Positions 9,901 through 28,945 of a stretch of DNA of 64,000 nt are shown here, in pieces; the first letter of the stretch is position 1; each line of letters begins with the position of its first letter. Both the position numbers and the translations under genes were made by a program. Source of the stretch: Taenia hydatigena (taxonomy: Eukaryota > Platyhelminthes > Cestoda > Cyclophyllidea > Taeniidae). The stretch is taken from positions 310,001 to 374,000 of the forward strand of contig JADWOT020001562.1 of the NCBI GenBank assembly GCA_036345935.2, given 5' to 3'. The notes beneath the pieces were generated by a model. It was not told where the DNA came from and made no database searches. It saw only the letters and a list, made by a program, of their open reading frames with translations.

Positions 9901-11519
9901 AATGTATTTTTTCCTCCCCTAGCTATATGGATGTATAACTAGACTGGAGAGTGAGTGGGTTGATGGTTAAGTGGGTGAATGGATTGTTGATTGCATGACC
10001 TATTGCACAAACCTCTGTTCAAGTAGTGCGATGGTAGATGGAGCTTTGAGTTGGCAAATCGTTGGTTAGGCGGAGGGATGTGGATACGAATGAGTTGACG
10101 CATGGCAATGCAGTTCAATCGTCGGATGGAAAGATGATGGAGGGCGGCAAAAGATTGGATGGACAGGGTGCATGAATGTGAAGAACTGTGAGATCAGCGA
10201 TTTGTTCATTATTGCCTTGCAGGCTGTCCACAAAGTTGCCAAAGTTACTGCACGCGAGATGTGTGAGGCCTTTTGGGACGTGCAATATCGTCTAGACTGG
10301 GAAATCACAGTCGATCAAGCGCCCACGGTGATAGAAGTCTGTGGTGATGACACCGTCCTCCAATACCAAGTCAGTGAAATGAAGAACCATCTTCTACATT
10401 TTTTACCTGGATGCATAGTTTTAATAGTTAATTTATGCCATTTCACCGACTTCTCTTTCAACTGCTTTGTTGGCATTCCTGAAAAGAGCCACCGCGCTTG
10501 CACTAGGAGTGCTTTTTGTTGATCAGTATACGAACGAACTCCATCCTTCTCTAGAGCCCTATGTTATTCTAGTATGCCGGATACAAAATTGTGAAGAGTG
10601 AAGCAAGGATCTTGAAACTGTGGCATAGCAATAGGCTAACAGCATCACAAGAAGCTATAGGAAAGCTGAGTGTGAAGCTCTGTACAGAAAGGCGTTGGCG
10701 TCTTTGCATACTTTTTCTGTGATCATTTAAACGCATGTCTTTCTAGCCTTGGTGGTGTAATGCCAGTGATTACCACCATTTTTGTTAGGTAAGAGCTTTT
10801 AAGAGAGGTTCCAGCTATACTCTCTCAGGTCATGCGCTGGCATGTGATATGGGTTCGTTCTGTCTCTTTATGGCCGTTATTAAACATGAAAGTCATTGCT
10901 CAATTTTATGGCTAGAGTATAATTAAGATGCGAATCTGTTTTTTATGGCTTAATCAATGGTGACTTTGTAGGTCTAGTTTTGCTTTGTTCACTGCAGTCC
11001 TACAAACGCGTCTGGCCAGCCACCCAGCGAGACTCACTCTTCTGGTCGAATATGCGTCGCCTCGACTCCACTCAATTCCCTGCTGATGAGGCGTTGACAG
11101 CCGCGGGTCTGGTTGTCCTTGACACCTGGATGGTGGTTAACTACTCCACCAAATACGGCGAAGAGCGCCTTCCTCCTTCGGCTAAGACACCCTCCTTCAT
11201 TCGTCTTTTGGTGGATGTGGAGATGTTTTGTCAGACTCTTTGGCACCCCCCTACTCCTGATTTTGACATGTCCACCCTACCGGACGCAGCACAGCTGCAG
11301 TCTCTGTCCCCTGAGGAGCAAATGGCACGGTGGGAGGCAGTGGGAGTGAAGCGCGAAGCCCTGCAATGCCGTCTACTCTACGCCTCGCAAATCAATCCGG
11401 GCGGTTGGGCGCCTGCTGCGGTGGTTCGTACAATGGCGCGGCGTGAATATCCCCACTTCCTTCGACGTATCAGCGACTTTGTGATCGGGCATACAGCAGA
11501 AAAGCCGCTGAAATTTTAG
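662..11519 (+). CDS. CERT1: Ceramide transfer protein (CERT/COL4A3BP), 3' part, 8 exons
   Basis: Non-vesicular ceramide carrier acting at ER-Golgi contacts. Join 662-903, 2635-2905, 3692-4066, 5458-5580, 7813-8263, 9017-9282, 10223-10369, 10998-11519; the phases agree at every junction and give 798 residues plus a TAG stop. Order: end of the PH domain (residues 1-35), serine-rich stretch, low-complexity linker, charged helical region with an FFAT-like motif (HFYDAIDA), START domain (about 488-798). Ceramide-pocket residues known for human CERT have clear counterparts: Glu in DWEIT, Gln in LQYQSYKRVW, Asn in MVVNYS, Tyr in LLYASQINPGGW. The end, EKPLKF, matches the family's usual KPILF-type end. 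The START of the PH domain and the initiator codon lie beyond the left edge. The window-encoded part is much longer than the same part of human CERT, mainly in the linker. Exon borders are inferred from splice consensus, phase and remembered family alignment, not from transcripts. Confidence 0.95.
1611..1682. repeat. Imperfect (CA)n microsatellite
   Basis: Two CA-rich blocks (1611-1640 and 1664-1682) interrupted by about 23 bases of non-repeat sequence. Confidence 0.9.
1973..1991. repeat. (GT)n microsatellite
   Basis: About nine to ten uninterrupted GT units in a CERT intron. Confidence 0.95.
2635..2905 (+). CDS. CERT1: CERT exon (b): helical middle region
   Basis: Starts after ccctag with one base that completes the Lys codon split from the previous exon, giving SLKTVLCQQAEKLQAYLETC, which matches the middle-region helix of CERT (FRDILCRQVDTLQ in the human protein). 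It ends with an acidic stretch and a gtgggt donor in phase 0. A second GT (gag|gtggga) lies 12 nt further on, so the 3' border is slightly uncertain. Confidence 0.87.
2906..3691 (+). other. CERT intron
   Basis: From gtgggt to ttcaacttcag. Nothing else recognised. Confidence 0.7.
3692..4066 (+). CDS. CERT1: CERT exon (c): low-complexity linker
   Basis: Open from a pyrimidine-rich acceptor (ttcaacttcag) to a gtgggt donor, phase 0 at both ends. It encodes SSDELIFSTPLP, a Ser/Pro-rich part, then Ser-Gly-Gly and Asn-Ala-Ser runs around FFSRFLPFRG. I see no counterpart in vertebrate CERT, whose linker is shorter. The exon is accepted from its phase, codon-like composition and position; the exact 3' border is the least certain of the gene. 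Confidence 0.75.
4067..5457 (+). other. CERT intron
   Basis: From gtgggt to a T-rich tract and gttgtag. Several short frames on both strands; none resembles a known protein. Confidence 0.65.
5458..5580 (+). CDS. CERT1: CERT exon (d): end of linker
   Basis: Acceptor gttgtag, donor gtaagt, phase 0 at both ends, 41 codons. It starts with a Lys/Ser-rich stretch and ends GALSIEFGTEVDLFR, which lines up without gaps with the human CERT segment GINGIDFKGEAITFK just before the second helical region. That alignment and the phase join to the next exon (STSSALQ) are the support. No in-frame stop. Confidence 0.8.
5581..7812 (+). other. CERT intron with two T-box-like palindromes
   Basis: Longest CERT intron in view (2.2 kb). 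It holds the palindromes at 6098-6146 and overlapping open frames of 89-145 codons between 6603 and 7359 on both strands with no recognised domain. Confidence 0.7.
6098..6146. promoter_or_regulatory. Pair of T-box-like palindromic sites (putative)
   Basis: 6098-6112 reads tcacctaggtgtgac, containing the perfect half-site AGGTGTGA and the palindrome cacctaggtg. 6131-6146 reads tttcacacaagtgtga, a second near-palindrome of the same half-sites. Brachyury-type T-box proteins bind TCACACCT/AGGTGTGA. Function is only inferred from this resemblance. Confidence 0.3.
7813..8263 (+). CDS. CERT1: CERT exon (e): helical region and FFAT-like motif
   Basis: Begins after tatttaag with STSSALQSALSQTVEVFNQR and EDTWRRRLERE, matching the CERT middle-region helix ([20 protein letters not shown]). 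It then has a basic, Gln/His-rich stretch and ends with SEEHFYDAIDAQIDKMH. HFYDAID is a good FFAT-like core (family form EFFDAxE), which in CERT binds the ER protein VAP. The donor is gtgagt in phase 1. Confidence 0.92.
8264..9016 (+). other. CERT intron with short GT repeat
   Basis: From gtgagt to ttcacag. Contains a GT-rich run at 8311-8328; otherwise nothing recognised. Confidence 0.75.
9017..9282 (+). CDS. CERT1: CERT exon (f): start of START domain
   Basis: Acceptor ttcacag; the first two bases complete the Gln codon from the previous exon. It encodes the first START helices (MALKSVGDKLRSADAM, YAEVSKICEERMSIL), then NNGWTILAKQGEMTIYNREV and the DPLQ strand, as in human CERT ([20 protein letters not shown]). 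Donor gtacgt, phase 0. Confidence 0.94.
9283..10222 (+). other. CERT intron containing degenerate GGATGG-type tandem repeats
   Basis: From gtacgt to ccttgcag. From about 9585 to 10170 the + strand is unusually rich in GGATGG, GGTTGG, GTGAATGG and similar units at irregular spacing, which looks like an old minisatellite. Confidence 0.6.
10223..10369 (+). CDS. CERT1: CERT exon (g): START domain, middle
   Basis: Acceptor ccttgcag, donor gtcagt, phase 0 at both ends. It encodes AVHKVAKVTAREMCEAFWDV and YRLDWEITVDQ, then the strand VLQYQ. The Glu of DWEIT and the Gln of LQYQ correspond to two ceramide-contacting residues of human CERT. Confidence 0.94.
10370..10997 (+). other. CERT intron
   Basis: From gtcagt to ctgcag. 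Nothing else recognised. Confidence 0.75.
10998..11519 (+). CDS. CERT1: CERT last exon (h): START domain, end
   Basis: Starts after ctgcag with SYKRVWPATQRDSLFW and runs 173 codons to a TAG at 11517-11519. It holds the last START strands, the conserved INPGGWAPAAVVRTMARREY and the C-terminal helix. A stretch of roughly 26 extra residues (near STLPDAAQLQ and EEQMARWEAVG) sits before the LLYASQINPGG strand compared with human CERT. No AATAAA was noticed in the first few hundred bases after the stop. Confidence 0.96.
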   Translation, partial: SYKRVWPATQRDSLFWSNMRRLDSTQFPADEALTAAGLVVLDTWMVVNYSTKYGEERLPPSAKTPSFIRLLVDVEMFCQTLWHPPTPDFDMSTLPDAAQLQSLSPEEQMARWEAVGVKREALQCRLLYASQINPGGWAPAAVVRTMARREYPHFLRRISDFVIGHTAEKPLKF

Positions 11520-13146
11520 CCCCCAATTCTTCTCAATCCTGTCTTTCCTTAGCCCTTTCTCTACTCCTCCACCTCATACATATCAATCCACATCCGTCTC
11601 TCTGGCTAAAAACTCTTTCGCTTGATTCCCTGTATATCGAAATTGTGAAATTGTGTGTGCGTGTGTATGTGTATGATGAATCGCCTTTGTTTTTATGACT
11701 TCCGGGTCATCTCTACAGATACTTACTTACAAGCAAATTTCCTTTAAGTGAGGTGTTTATTTGTTTTGTGGAAATTTTGGAACCAGTTAATCGGCTAACG
11801 CTTGTAGGTGGCGGGTAGGTCAGCGCGGTCGTTTAGGCTGCTCCAGGTTGTAAAGTGTCAGTCATTTGGAGGGGATCAAAGACGCGTCTTTCTCCGTTGA
11901 ATTGGTGCGCCTTTCTCGCCGCTCCTTGTTTAAAGGGTTGCATTCGGCAAGGAAATTTTGATGGCTGAGTTCCCTCGATTTATCGTGAGCAAGTTGCGAG
12001 GATCTGCCACTTGGCGGACGTTTGACAACGATTTGTGGCGGTGGTCACAATGGGTAGGGCTTTAAACGACTCACTGTAGTGTCTAACACTTCCCTCTAGA
12101 TGAGTGAAAGCCTACCGCCCGGGTAGGATGCGTTGTCGATGTGGGGGCTACTGCCATTGCGCCAAAGGTCAGATCGTATGGCGGAGGTACAACAGCGGAG
12201 TCCGTCATCAGACTGTCAGAGCATTACTTTCCTCTTCCTAACCAATTATGATTCTGAGGTGGGTTTTTATGCGATTTTGGACTGAATTGGGTACACAGTA
12301 CTACCAAGGACCCAGGGCACGCCCTCAGACGCTGGAGCAATGGTCACAGAAGGGTTTATCCAGCCCAAGAAACGCAGTGTAGTCATTTCAAGAGTGGTGA
12401 ATACCCAACGTAGATGGAGAAGCGTGTTTTTCAACCGACTCAATTCCTCCCTTCCCAAGTGAAGTTGGGAAGGATGAGTGTATTTTGCTGGATCAGAGCA
12501 ATGTGCCCTTCGGGAGAGCTCAGAAACTCTGAACCCAACCGCTGTCTCAGTGTCCACCAAATTTCATGAAAACTGGTGCAGATTTTAAGGGACATTATAA
12601 TGTCAAGGACGCTTAAGGTTCTGCTTCTGTACTTTCTCATGGAGATTGACCTCAACCCATACGTCATGACTACGTTTTCTGCCCGAGTGTTGGGTCTTTT
12701 TTCGCCTTCAGAGAAGCTCGCAACGCTACTTTGGTGGCAGAGGAAAGCGAAGTCGGTGCCATAGGACATCTATCCTTTATTTCCACCGCCAGGTGATAAG
12801 CCTCAGCAGGACGGAGGAAGCGCGTTTGCTGAGATTGAGAGGATCTGTGACGATTCCTAACAAATTTGACGTCTTCCTTCAGCTACTACCCTAGTCCCGT
12901 GGCTCATAGCAAACCGATTAAAAAGTGGAGCAGCACCAGTGAGGAAACTCTTCACAATTCCATTGTGGGGACATCAATTAGGCTAACTCGTGATTACCTC
13001 TGCTATTCCTCTACCAGCTGGATGGAATGCAGACAGATAAGACCGAGGAGCACTGAGAGATGGATACAAAACTCCATCTTCACGGCCCTATGCTGAACCC
13101 CTCTTCTTTGTTATTTGACTCGTCTTTTGGGCCAGAATCCCCATGA

Positions 13147-13410
13147 CTAGCGATAGGCACGCCAGCACACTCTCCCCATCCAAATCAAAATCCCCCAAAA
13201 GAAGGAACTTTAGATACAGTAGAAGCGCCAAGCGAGATCAGTGACGCTACAGCCAGATGCAGCCGGTTTGGGGATGGTTTCCTTCAGCGTCGTGAGAGAC
13301 TGCTCAAGGAGATCCCCCCGGGGCCGGCAAAACAGACGCAGTTGTTAGCTTTGCATAGGTCACTTGAAGGCGGCGGTAGGACTGTAAGAGAAATCGTTTT
13401 GTCGGCCTAG
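13147..13410 (+). other. Open frame of 87 codons without ATG, unknown
   Basis: Open between TGA at 13144 and TAG at 13408. It encodes a Pro/Asn-rich start and then a helix-like segment (FLQRRERLLKEIPPG, QTQLLALHRSLEGGG). There is no start codon and no recognised family. It may be a fragment of a decayed gene or transposon, or chance. Confidence 0.15.
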
Positions 13411-16400
13411 AAAAAAAATCCTTGTTTTTTTGATGTTTTATTCTTACGAAGCATTAATTTGCTATGTGCTCTTGAAATGTGTATATCGCACTCCAAAAAA
13501 GCGCTAATTTCACAGGTGAGCATCAAACCATACTCCCATCCAATAGGAAAAAAAACTTTTGTTAGATGACTCTGCAATTTTTGGCGCCTTATAACTCACG
13601 TCACAGGCTCTCGAGGGTATTGAGTGGCAGTTTGACGCCTCTTGGCGATGCTCTAAGCCCCCCTTGAAGACTCCAGGTCGTGTGACACCCTTTCATCAAA
13701 ACAAGAGGCCAAATGCATGAACACAAGCACAGGAGCGACACATGCTGAATTGCATCGTAAGAAACTGCCATCCCTCACATTTATCTTTTTTTCTTCTTCC
13801 ACGTTGACTGACGCTTTAATTGCCATCCTGCGTCACCCATCTGCTTCAAACGGCACAGGTCTTCTAGTAATTAATGCCTAGCCCTAACACCTACACGAAG
13901 ACTGTATGACGCAGCCAGATCGTATAAACTTTGTTTTTTTTGCCATTAATTAGGATTTAGAAAAAAGCCGAAAGGGGCTCTCTACCAGGAGGAGACTCAT
14001 TTAGGAAGTAGGAGAGCATTGTCCATCGGACGAGATCCATGTCCCCACCGCTTCCAGGGACATGAAAGTCGCCCACAGCGAACCTCCTCCTTATATGCTG
14101 CATCACTACAAAGTTTGTCGTAAGGTCAGCTTGTCCATACTGCCTCCAGATGTATCCCATTTCGAAGAAGGTTTGAAGTGTGGAGGCCCGATCGCGGAGC
14201 GAAAAAGGCCACACAATTTGATGAATAAAATGATTAAACGATTCCGTATAGCATTTCTTTATGAAGGCTAATAATCACAAAAAGGTCTTATCTTACCTCT
14301 ATTTCCCACGCACCTCTTCCATTCCTCTCTGGCTCATTGTCCACCCCTTGGGTGAGGACGGGACATTCCTTTCACTGTGGCACTTCTCCTGGCTACTACT
14401 TGACGAGTAGACGTGTACCGAGTAAATCTCAGGCTTAAATGCTCGACTTTTGACGGAGATTTCAAAACGAGCAATTTTCTCTGTAGTCATTACACAGCGC
14501 CAAGGAGGGTCACGTGTCGATGAAGTGATAGAGACCTTGAAAGAGAGGAATGAGTACGTAAATGGATCATGTGAGAATACTTAACCAGGGTTTTATGTGT
14601 TCCTTCAAGGAGCATTAAAACATCTAACCCATTTCTCCTCACGAGGCGCTCACTCACTCAGTCATTAAGTTAGGACTCAGAGGCAAATTTTTTGACATCC
14701 ATTAATGCATGTTGGATGGAACTGACCCGGCGAGTTGGCAGTTTCTGGTGGTGGAAGTCACCTGGTTTGTCCTTCATTCATTCATGCTCCGACTCTCATG
14801 AAGGAGAACAGGATGCAACTCCTTTAAATCGCTTGTTGGGTGGCACGTTTGAACATCCCACCGACAAAAATATCAGCAACGGCACACAGTCTGGCTTCGG
14901 CACAAGGCGGTTTCGTGTTTAATACGAATTGGAATGCAGACAGCGCATATTTTATGGCGGTACAAAACAACATGTAACAATGTGTATCGAAGCTTCCTAA
15001 ATACAAAATAAACAAAGATTTATTTACAACGAGTTGTGAGATATGAGCTTGGCGCTGGCAGTAATTCAAATGGCATGGATAAAAGTCTTGACGCTTTCCA
15101 ACGCCTTCTTCATCCCTTGTGTCGCCCTTTCCAATGGTTGCATACGGAGTTTGGTTACCATCTCCCAGGTTTATGACTGAATCAGTGCGGTATCACCAGC
15201 ACATTCCTTGCCAAGGTTTTCAACCTACCGCCCGACAAATATATATCAGTGCCAATGGCAGCAAAACCGTCAAGCTATTCGTAACCTATGCAAATTTTGC
15301 GAAAAAAGCATATTTTTTTGAACAGGCAACTTTGGGTGGCGCCCTTCCATTTAGTTTCGTCTGAGTTCCTATGTTGACGCGTTTAAGCATTAAATGCGGG
15401 TTCGAGGTCGACACAGTTGGAGTCGGAAGCATTTGAAATAATGCGTCTCCATAGTCTCCATCAAGTGGCCAGCATTTTGGATTCTATCAGACACATGGGT
15501 CACCCACCCAGCTGCATCAGTGCTTGCTTGTGTGTGTTTACATTCCACCAGTGACCTTGACCCCTAGTTGTTGCTCTACCCAACACACAGCCAGTATATT
15601 TTGTATGCAATGAAATTTCACGTCTCCCCAGCCCCAGGGCAAAAAGCGCTCTTCTAATAGAAGTAAACTTCTAAGCTAGTCATCATCATAATGTTCCCAG
15701 TCGTCTCCGCTCCTTATCTCCTACTCTGCCCTGAATCGTAATTAGGCTGCTATAAACAACTTGCCGTGGTCGCCCCTTTGAGGTAGTAAAAATGCACATT
15801 TCTGATAGGCGGAATGTCTATCACACCACTCAAAGCAAGACGAAAGAAAGCATAGCGTGGAATGGGCTAGGAAGCTGACGCCATGGGCCGGAGGTCAAGC
15901 ACACTAGCCCATTACCCAACCCAAGAGTCTGCCTACCTTTGTTCTTCACGATTCCTGATGATTCGATTCTGTCAGACCAACTGCAAAGAATAACCTAGTT
16001 GCATTGTGATGACTGGCAGTAGGCCAGCAAAAAACTTTGCAATGCACCCAGCCGACGCAAGTGGGAGGTGGTTGACAAGGCGATCACCCGGATTGATCTA
16101 AATATATCTCCACCGTCTTTGCATAACCACGATCTGCCTACGTGCTGGTGGTGGTTAATTGGATTCGTCTCACTGCGCCCATCTCCACCCACATCGATCT
16201 GCGGCGGGTGTTGGTAAACCCACTGACTGACTGCAGTGCTGTTATGTATGCATTTAAGACCGCCGATCGTCGATGCTAATTAACAATTCATAGAGGGCAA
16301 CCGGAAACCACCCAACTCCTTTTGATTAACTCAAGTTCTCACACAAAAGGGGCCATGAGGGCAAAAATGAACTTTGTTAAGTTTAGAGAGCAAAATTAAT

Positions 16401-17984
16401 TTTAAAGTCGACTATCTTCATCAGTGACCTTTGATTGGTACCGATATGAGATTGACGTTCGAGGGTCCGGTTGTTTGGGAATAAAAATCGAGGCTGGATA
16501 TAAGTTTGGCATCGGTAGGCGAGTCTTCACCCTAGGTGACTGGATCTGCAGACTACAGAAAGGTGAATGAGGACATGCTGCCCCCTTTCTAACGCTGTTT
16601 TACATAGTCTTCTAGGTGAATTCCCCCTTGATGGTCTGCATTCCTTTGGAAACGCAAGTACGTTACACCGTCTTGGAATCCGCCCCCTAATTCGTTGAAG
16701 GTAGCGTGACACCTTATTGGGGTCGGATCTGAGGCTTTAATGTCCATTTATACAAGGAGCTTGTATTTCCGGCCTAGATACATGGTCTTCCGACCGTAGC
16801 CCCACGCCTTTAATATTTTTATGTCGTAATAACCACCTCCCCCCACACCAATACGCCTCGTTTAGTCTATTGCCACATTAAATCATGCAGCGGATCTGGC
16901 TCCAGCTTAGTAATCACAATTTGGGGGTATGGAGGGAGGTGATGTGAATCAATTAAAACAAGATATACGCCCACTCCACCTTGCCATTGATCCGAAGCGT
17001 TTCTCCGTGAGCACGCGACTTTACCGCCCACATTGGTGCCTCTGCGGAATACAAAAGGGGTGACGTCAACCCTCCCTCACCGATAAATTTGACCCATGAC
17101 CTTGAGAAGTTATGCAAAAAAACCAACCGTTATTGTCTTTAAGAATATTCTCAACGAGGGTTATTTTTTTATTCTGTTAGGCGGATTTGTGCGTACTCGA
17201 ACCACTAGGTGGTAAAAGAAAAGAGAAACATTCCTTAATGGTATTGCCAGCAAGTAGCTAGGATTTTTGCTAGAATGGAGTTTAGCAATCCACTGTTAAG
17301 TTAGACGACTCTGTGATTTTAGCGGTTGTAACTTTACTTAAATCAACCACCTGACTTAAAAACGCGAACCCTATTAAGTAGGTTGTACACATCATTGCAA
17401 TTTATCACCTTTCGAGTGAAACGGTGTACAGCCTTTTATACACTGCTTCGCAAATATATGAATAAGTGAGTGAGAAATGTTTATATAACATACTATTTTA
17501 AAAGTGGAATGGCGTTCCCTAGCACGTGAGCAAGAACGACTTAGTGATAACAGGATTCGATTCGTGGAACAGCATACCAGTCAAAATTATCACAATTAGG
17601 GTGATGGAACAGTTTTCGGCAACGCCTTACTTAAGTATAGTAACATTTAGTTTCATTTGCAATGGTGAGGAATAGGGAAATGATATGTGAATTTAATGAG
17701 TCTATTAAGTCAGGAACAATTGTGACTGATAGCATTTTTATGCATAAGGTGCAATTACTTCAATCGATCATAATACTAAAGCAATACTTGTGATACAAAG
17801 GAGGATAAAAACAAATAATGGAAAGTGTAATACTTGATTCTTTAAATGCGCTTTGTAGGCCAGAGGCGGGAAGTCAATTTGAACCACGTGACGGAGGAAC
17901 GTGGAGACTCCTTGGAGCGTGACGGACCCTCGGCCTGAACCCCATTCGTCGCCTAGCTGTATTTGTTACCCATATACGGTAAAG

Positions 17985-18098
17985 ATGTCTAAACGCACTC
18001 AGACTTCTACTGGCAAGGGTAACCAGGAGGGGGAGGAGGAACCCTCAACAGAAGGCATAGAACATTTAAATCAAACTTCAGGATCAAACAAGATTTAA
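17985..18098 (+). other. Small ORF upstream of PP1 beta (possible uORF)
   Basis: ATG at 17985, 37 codons, TAA; product polar (MSKRTQTSTGKGNQEGEEE at the start). It lies 280 nt before the PP1 start. If the PP1 transcript begins further upstream it would be a uORF; the promoter position is unknown. Confidence 0.2.
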
Positions 18099-18377
18099 AA
18101 TAAAGAAGTTTTAGTTGATGTACTCACTAAAAAGTTACAAAAACTAGGGCAGTGTATCGTGAATTCCTCACAATATTCATTCAAAGACATTTTTTGTTAC
18201 AACCAAAATTTTGCAGGCCAAGCTTAGTACAGTTATGCAAAAAATTGATTAAGTTACACTTTGTGGCTCTAACCACTTTCAAAGAAAAAACATGCTATTT
18301 GTTTTAATCCTCCAAGTTTTAAATGTTTTGACCCATCTTTTGATTTACGGCTATTGGTTTTGGTGGTAGTTTGGGCG

Positions 18378-27020
<8,643 letters not shown>

Positions 27021-27386
27021 TGTATGCTTGGTCCAAGGTGGGTTTACTTCTCTCTCATTCATGTGCGTGTTGTGTCATGCAATTATTTTAATACTTGATT
27101 GACGTGTACCTCCAACCACTTGCCAGTCATTGCATCGCGCTATTTGTGGTAATGAAATAATGTTCGCGGTGCGCATGCTTGTGTGTATATGAATTGAATG
27201 CCAAATCGCTCTTGCCGAATCGGTTAGTCTGTTGTAGCAGCGGTAGCACTCACAAGACTGCTTTACCGAGTTATCCATCCGTTTTTCTTCCATAGATTAG
27301 GCCATCCTGCTGTATGAGGCCGTCGTCCGTTCACACAAAACTACCAATCAAACTGTTTTCCTGACGCGATCCCGGAAGGTACTATT

Positions 27387-27430
27387 CACACGCACCCACG
27401 CACACAAACACACACACACACGCATACACA
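27387..27430. repeat. (CA)n-rich microsatellite
   Basis: Imperfect CA repeats with cgcaccca and cgcatacaca variants, downstream of PP1 beta. Confidence 0.9.
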
Positions 27431-28945
27431 AGTGCAAAAATGGAGTATCTCACACTGATCCCTTCTTTTTTGTCTCTCCACCCCTTTCCTCCTGCTTCAC
27501 TACATTCACTACCTGTACCATAAAAACCACTTCCCTTCCCACCTCCTTTTTACCCTATCGTGTCCTCTCCTCTTCCCCCTCCTTCCCGGGTTCGTAGCAG
27601 AGAGGAGTCCAGCAACCGCCCAGTGCTAGCATTGCCGTTGATGCTGACGTTACCAGCCACCAGCGTCACCACTTCCGCCTCCTACTCCTTGTCCTTCTGC
27701 CCTCCTCTTTTGCAGAACTGCCACATCCTGGTTTTACTTGCGTTGTTAAGACGTCACGTTATAACCGTCACTACTTGGCTCACCTTTTTGTTCTTTTCTT
27801 TTTTGGGTTTCTTGTTTCTTTTCGGAGGTCTGGAAGTAATTGCTGTGCAGTTATTCTTGGCTTTTCGTGAACATGGTAATTACCACTTTTTGCTCATTTC
27901 AGTAGAACTTTTCCTGAAACTTGACTTCAAGGAGTCTTCAGCATTGCCGCCGTGTTTGGTGCCTCCCTTAGATACAACAGACACCAGTAGTAGGTGTGGA
28001 CGAGCCCTCCGAGTTGTCGTCGAGCTTGCGATTATTGGGAGCTGACTGTTACTGAAAATGACGTTGTCGTCAAGCTTGACTGTATCCGTCAGCGAGGGTC
28101 TTATGATCAACGCAAGTTCTCGTGAGAAGTTTTTGATCATTTTCTCGAGCTACGTTTGAAGTCGGTGTCGAGGTATGGTGCCCTGTGTACTTTTTGCTGG
28201 AAAGTTCTTCAAACCCATCACTGAGGCAGAAGTCAGTGGTGTTTTGTCTCGCTTCTTAGTCGGTAGTTGCCCTCACCCAATAAATGTCACGTTTTGTATT
28301 GAGAGGGGGAAGGGGGAAGGGTGTAAACACATTGCTAGTCTTATCTTACCTATCACCAGCACAACCACAACGCCTTGGATCTGCTTGCTGTCGTAAGGCG
28401 TCATTTTTTAACTTCACTTCTCTCTCTGTCTTCACCTGTCAAGACAACATGAGATAGTTGGAAGGTACTGTGTTTTCAGGTTTTGTTATTCAGGTGTCTG
28501 GTCTTACGCAATTCTTGTGAAATGCTCTTGAACAGTGGTCACATGTCTCCCACGAGACCGTCGTCTATGCTAGCCGTAAAAAAACTCACCAGTAGACGTC
28601 TATACAAGGCTTTCGTGTTGTGATCGTTCTCGGTAGTGCCTTTCTCTTTGTTACTCTCCTTTCCTCCAAATAGGATTGAAGCTTTCATAGGTGGTTGGAG
28701 AGCCGAGTTGTTGGGTGAAGGTGGTGAGGGGGTGGAAACCATTGAGATGATTTTGTGGTGCGATTCGAGTACCTCTCCTGTGATTGGTTACTTCAGGTTG
28801 TGATATAAGGCGCACGCAAGGCGTAAGCAGCCTCCATCAGTCTACCTTACGACTTCGTAACCTTATCATAACTCTGTCCTACTTGTCGTAGGAGAGAGGA
28901 TCTTTTGAAATCACTGGTAGAGTGGTAGCTGCAGGTTTATAAATA

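Larger units (their letters stand above)
11520..18377. other. Intergenic region between CERT and PP1 beta
   Basis: About 6.9 kb without a recognisable gene. It should hold the CERT 3' UTR and the PP1 promoter and 5' UTR, but no TATA box, SL sequence or polyadenylation site could be assigned with confidence. A short GT-rich repeat lies at 11652-11674. An ATG-less open frame of 87 codons lies at 13147-13410 and a 37-codon frame at 17985-18098. Other frames on both strands look like chance. Confidence 0.65.
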
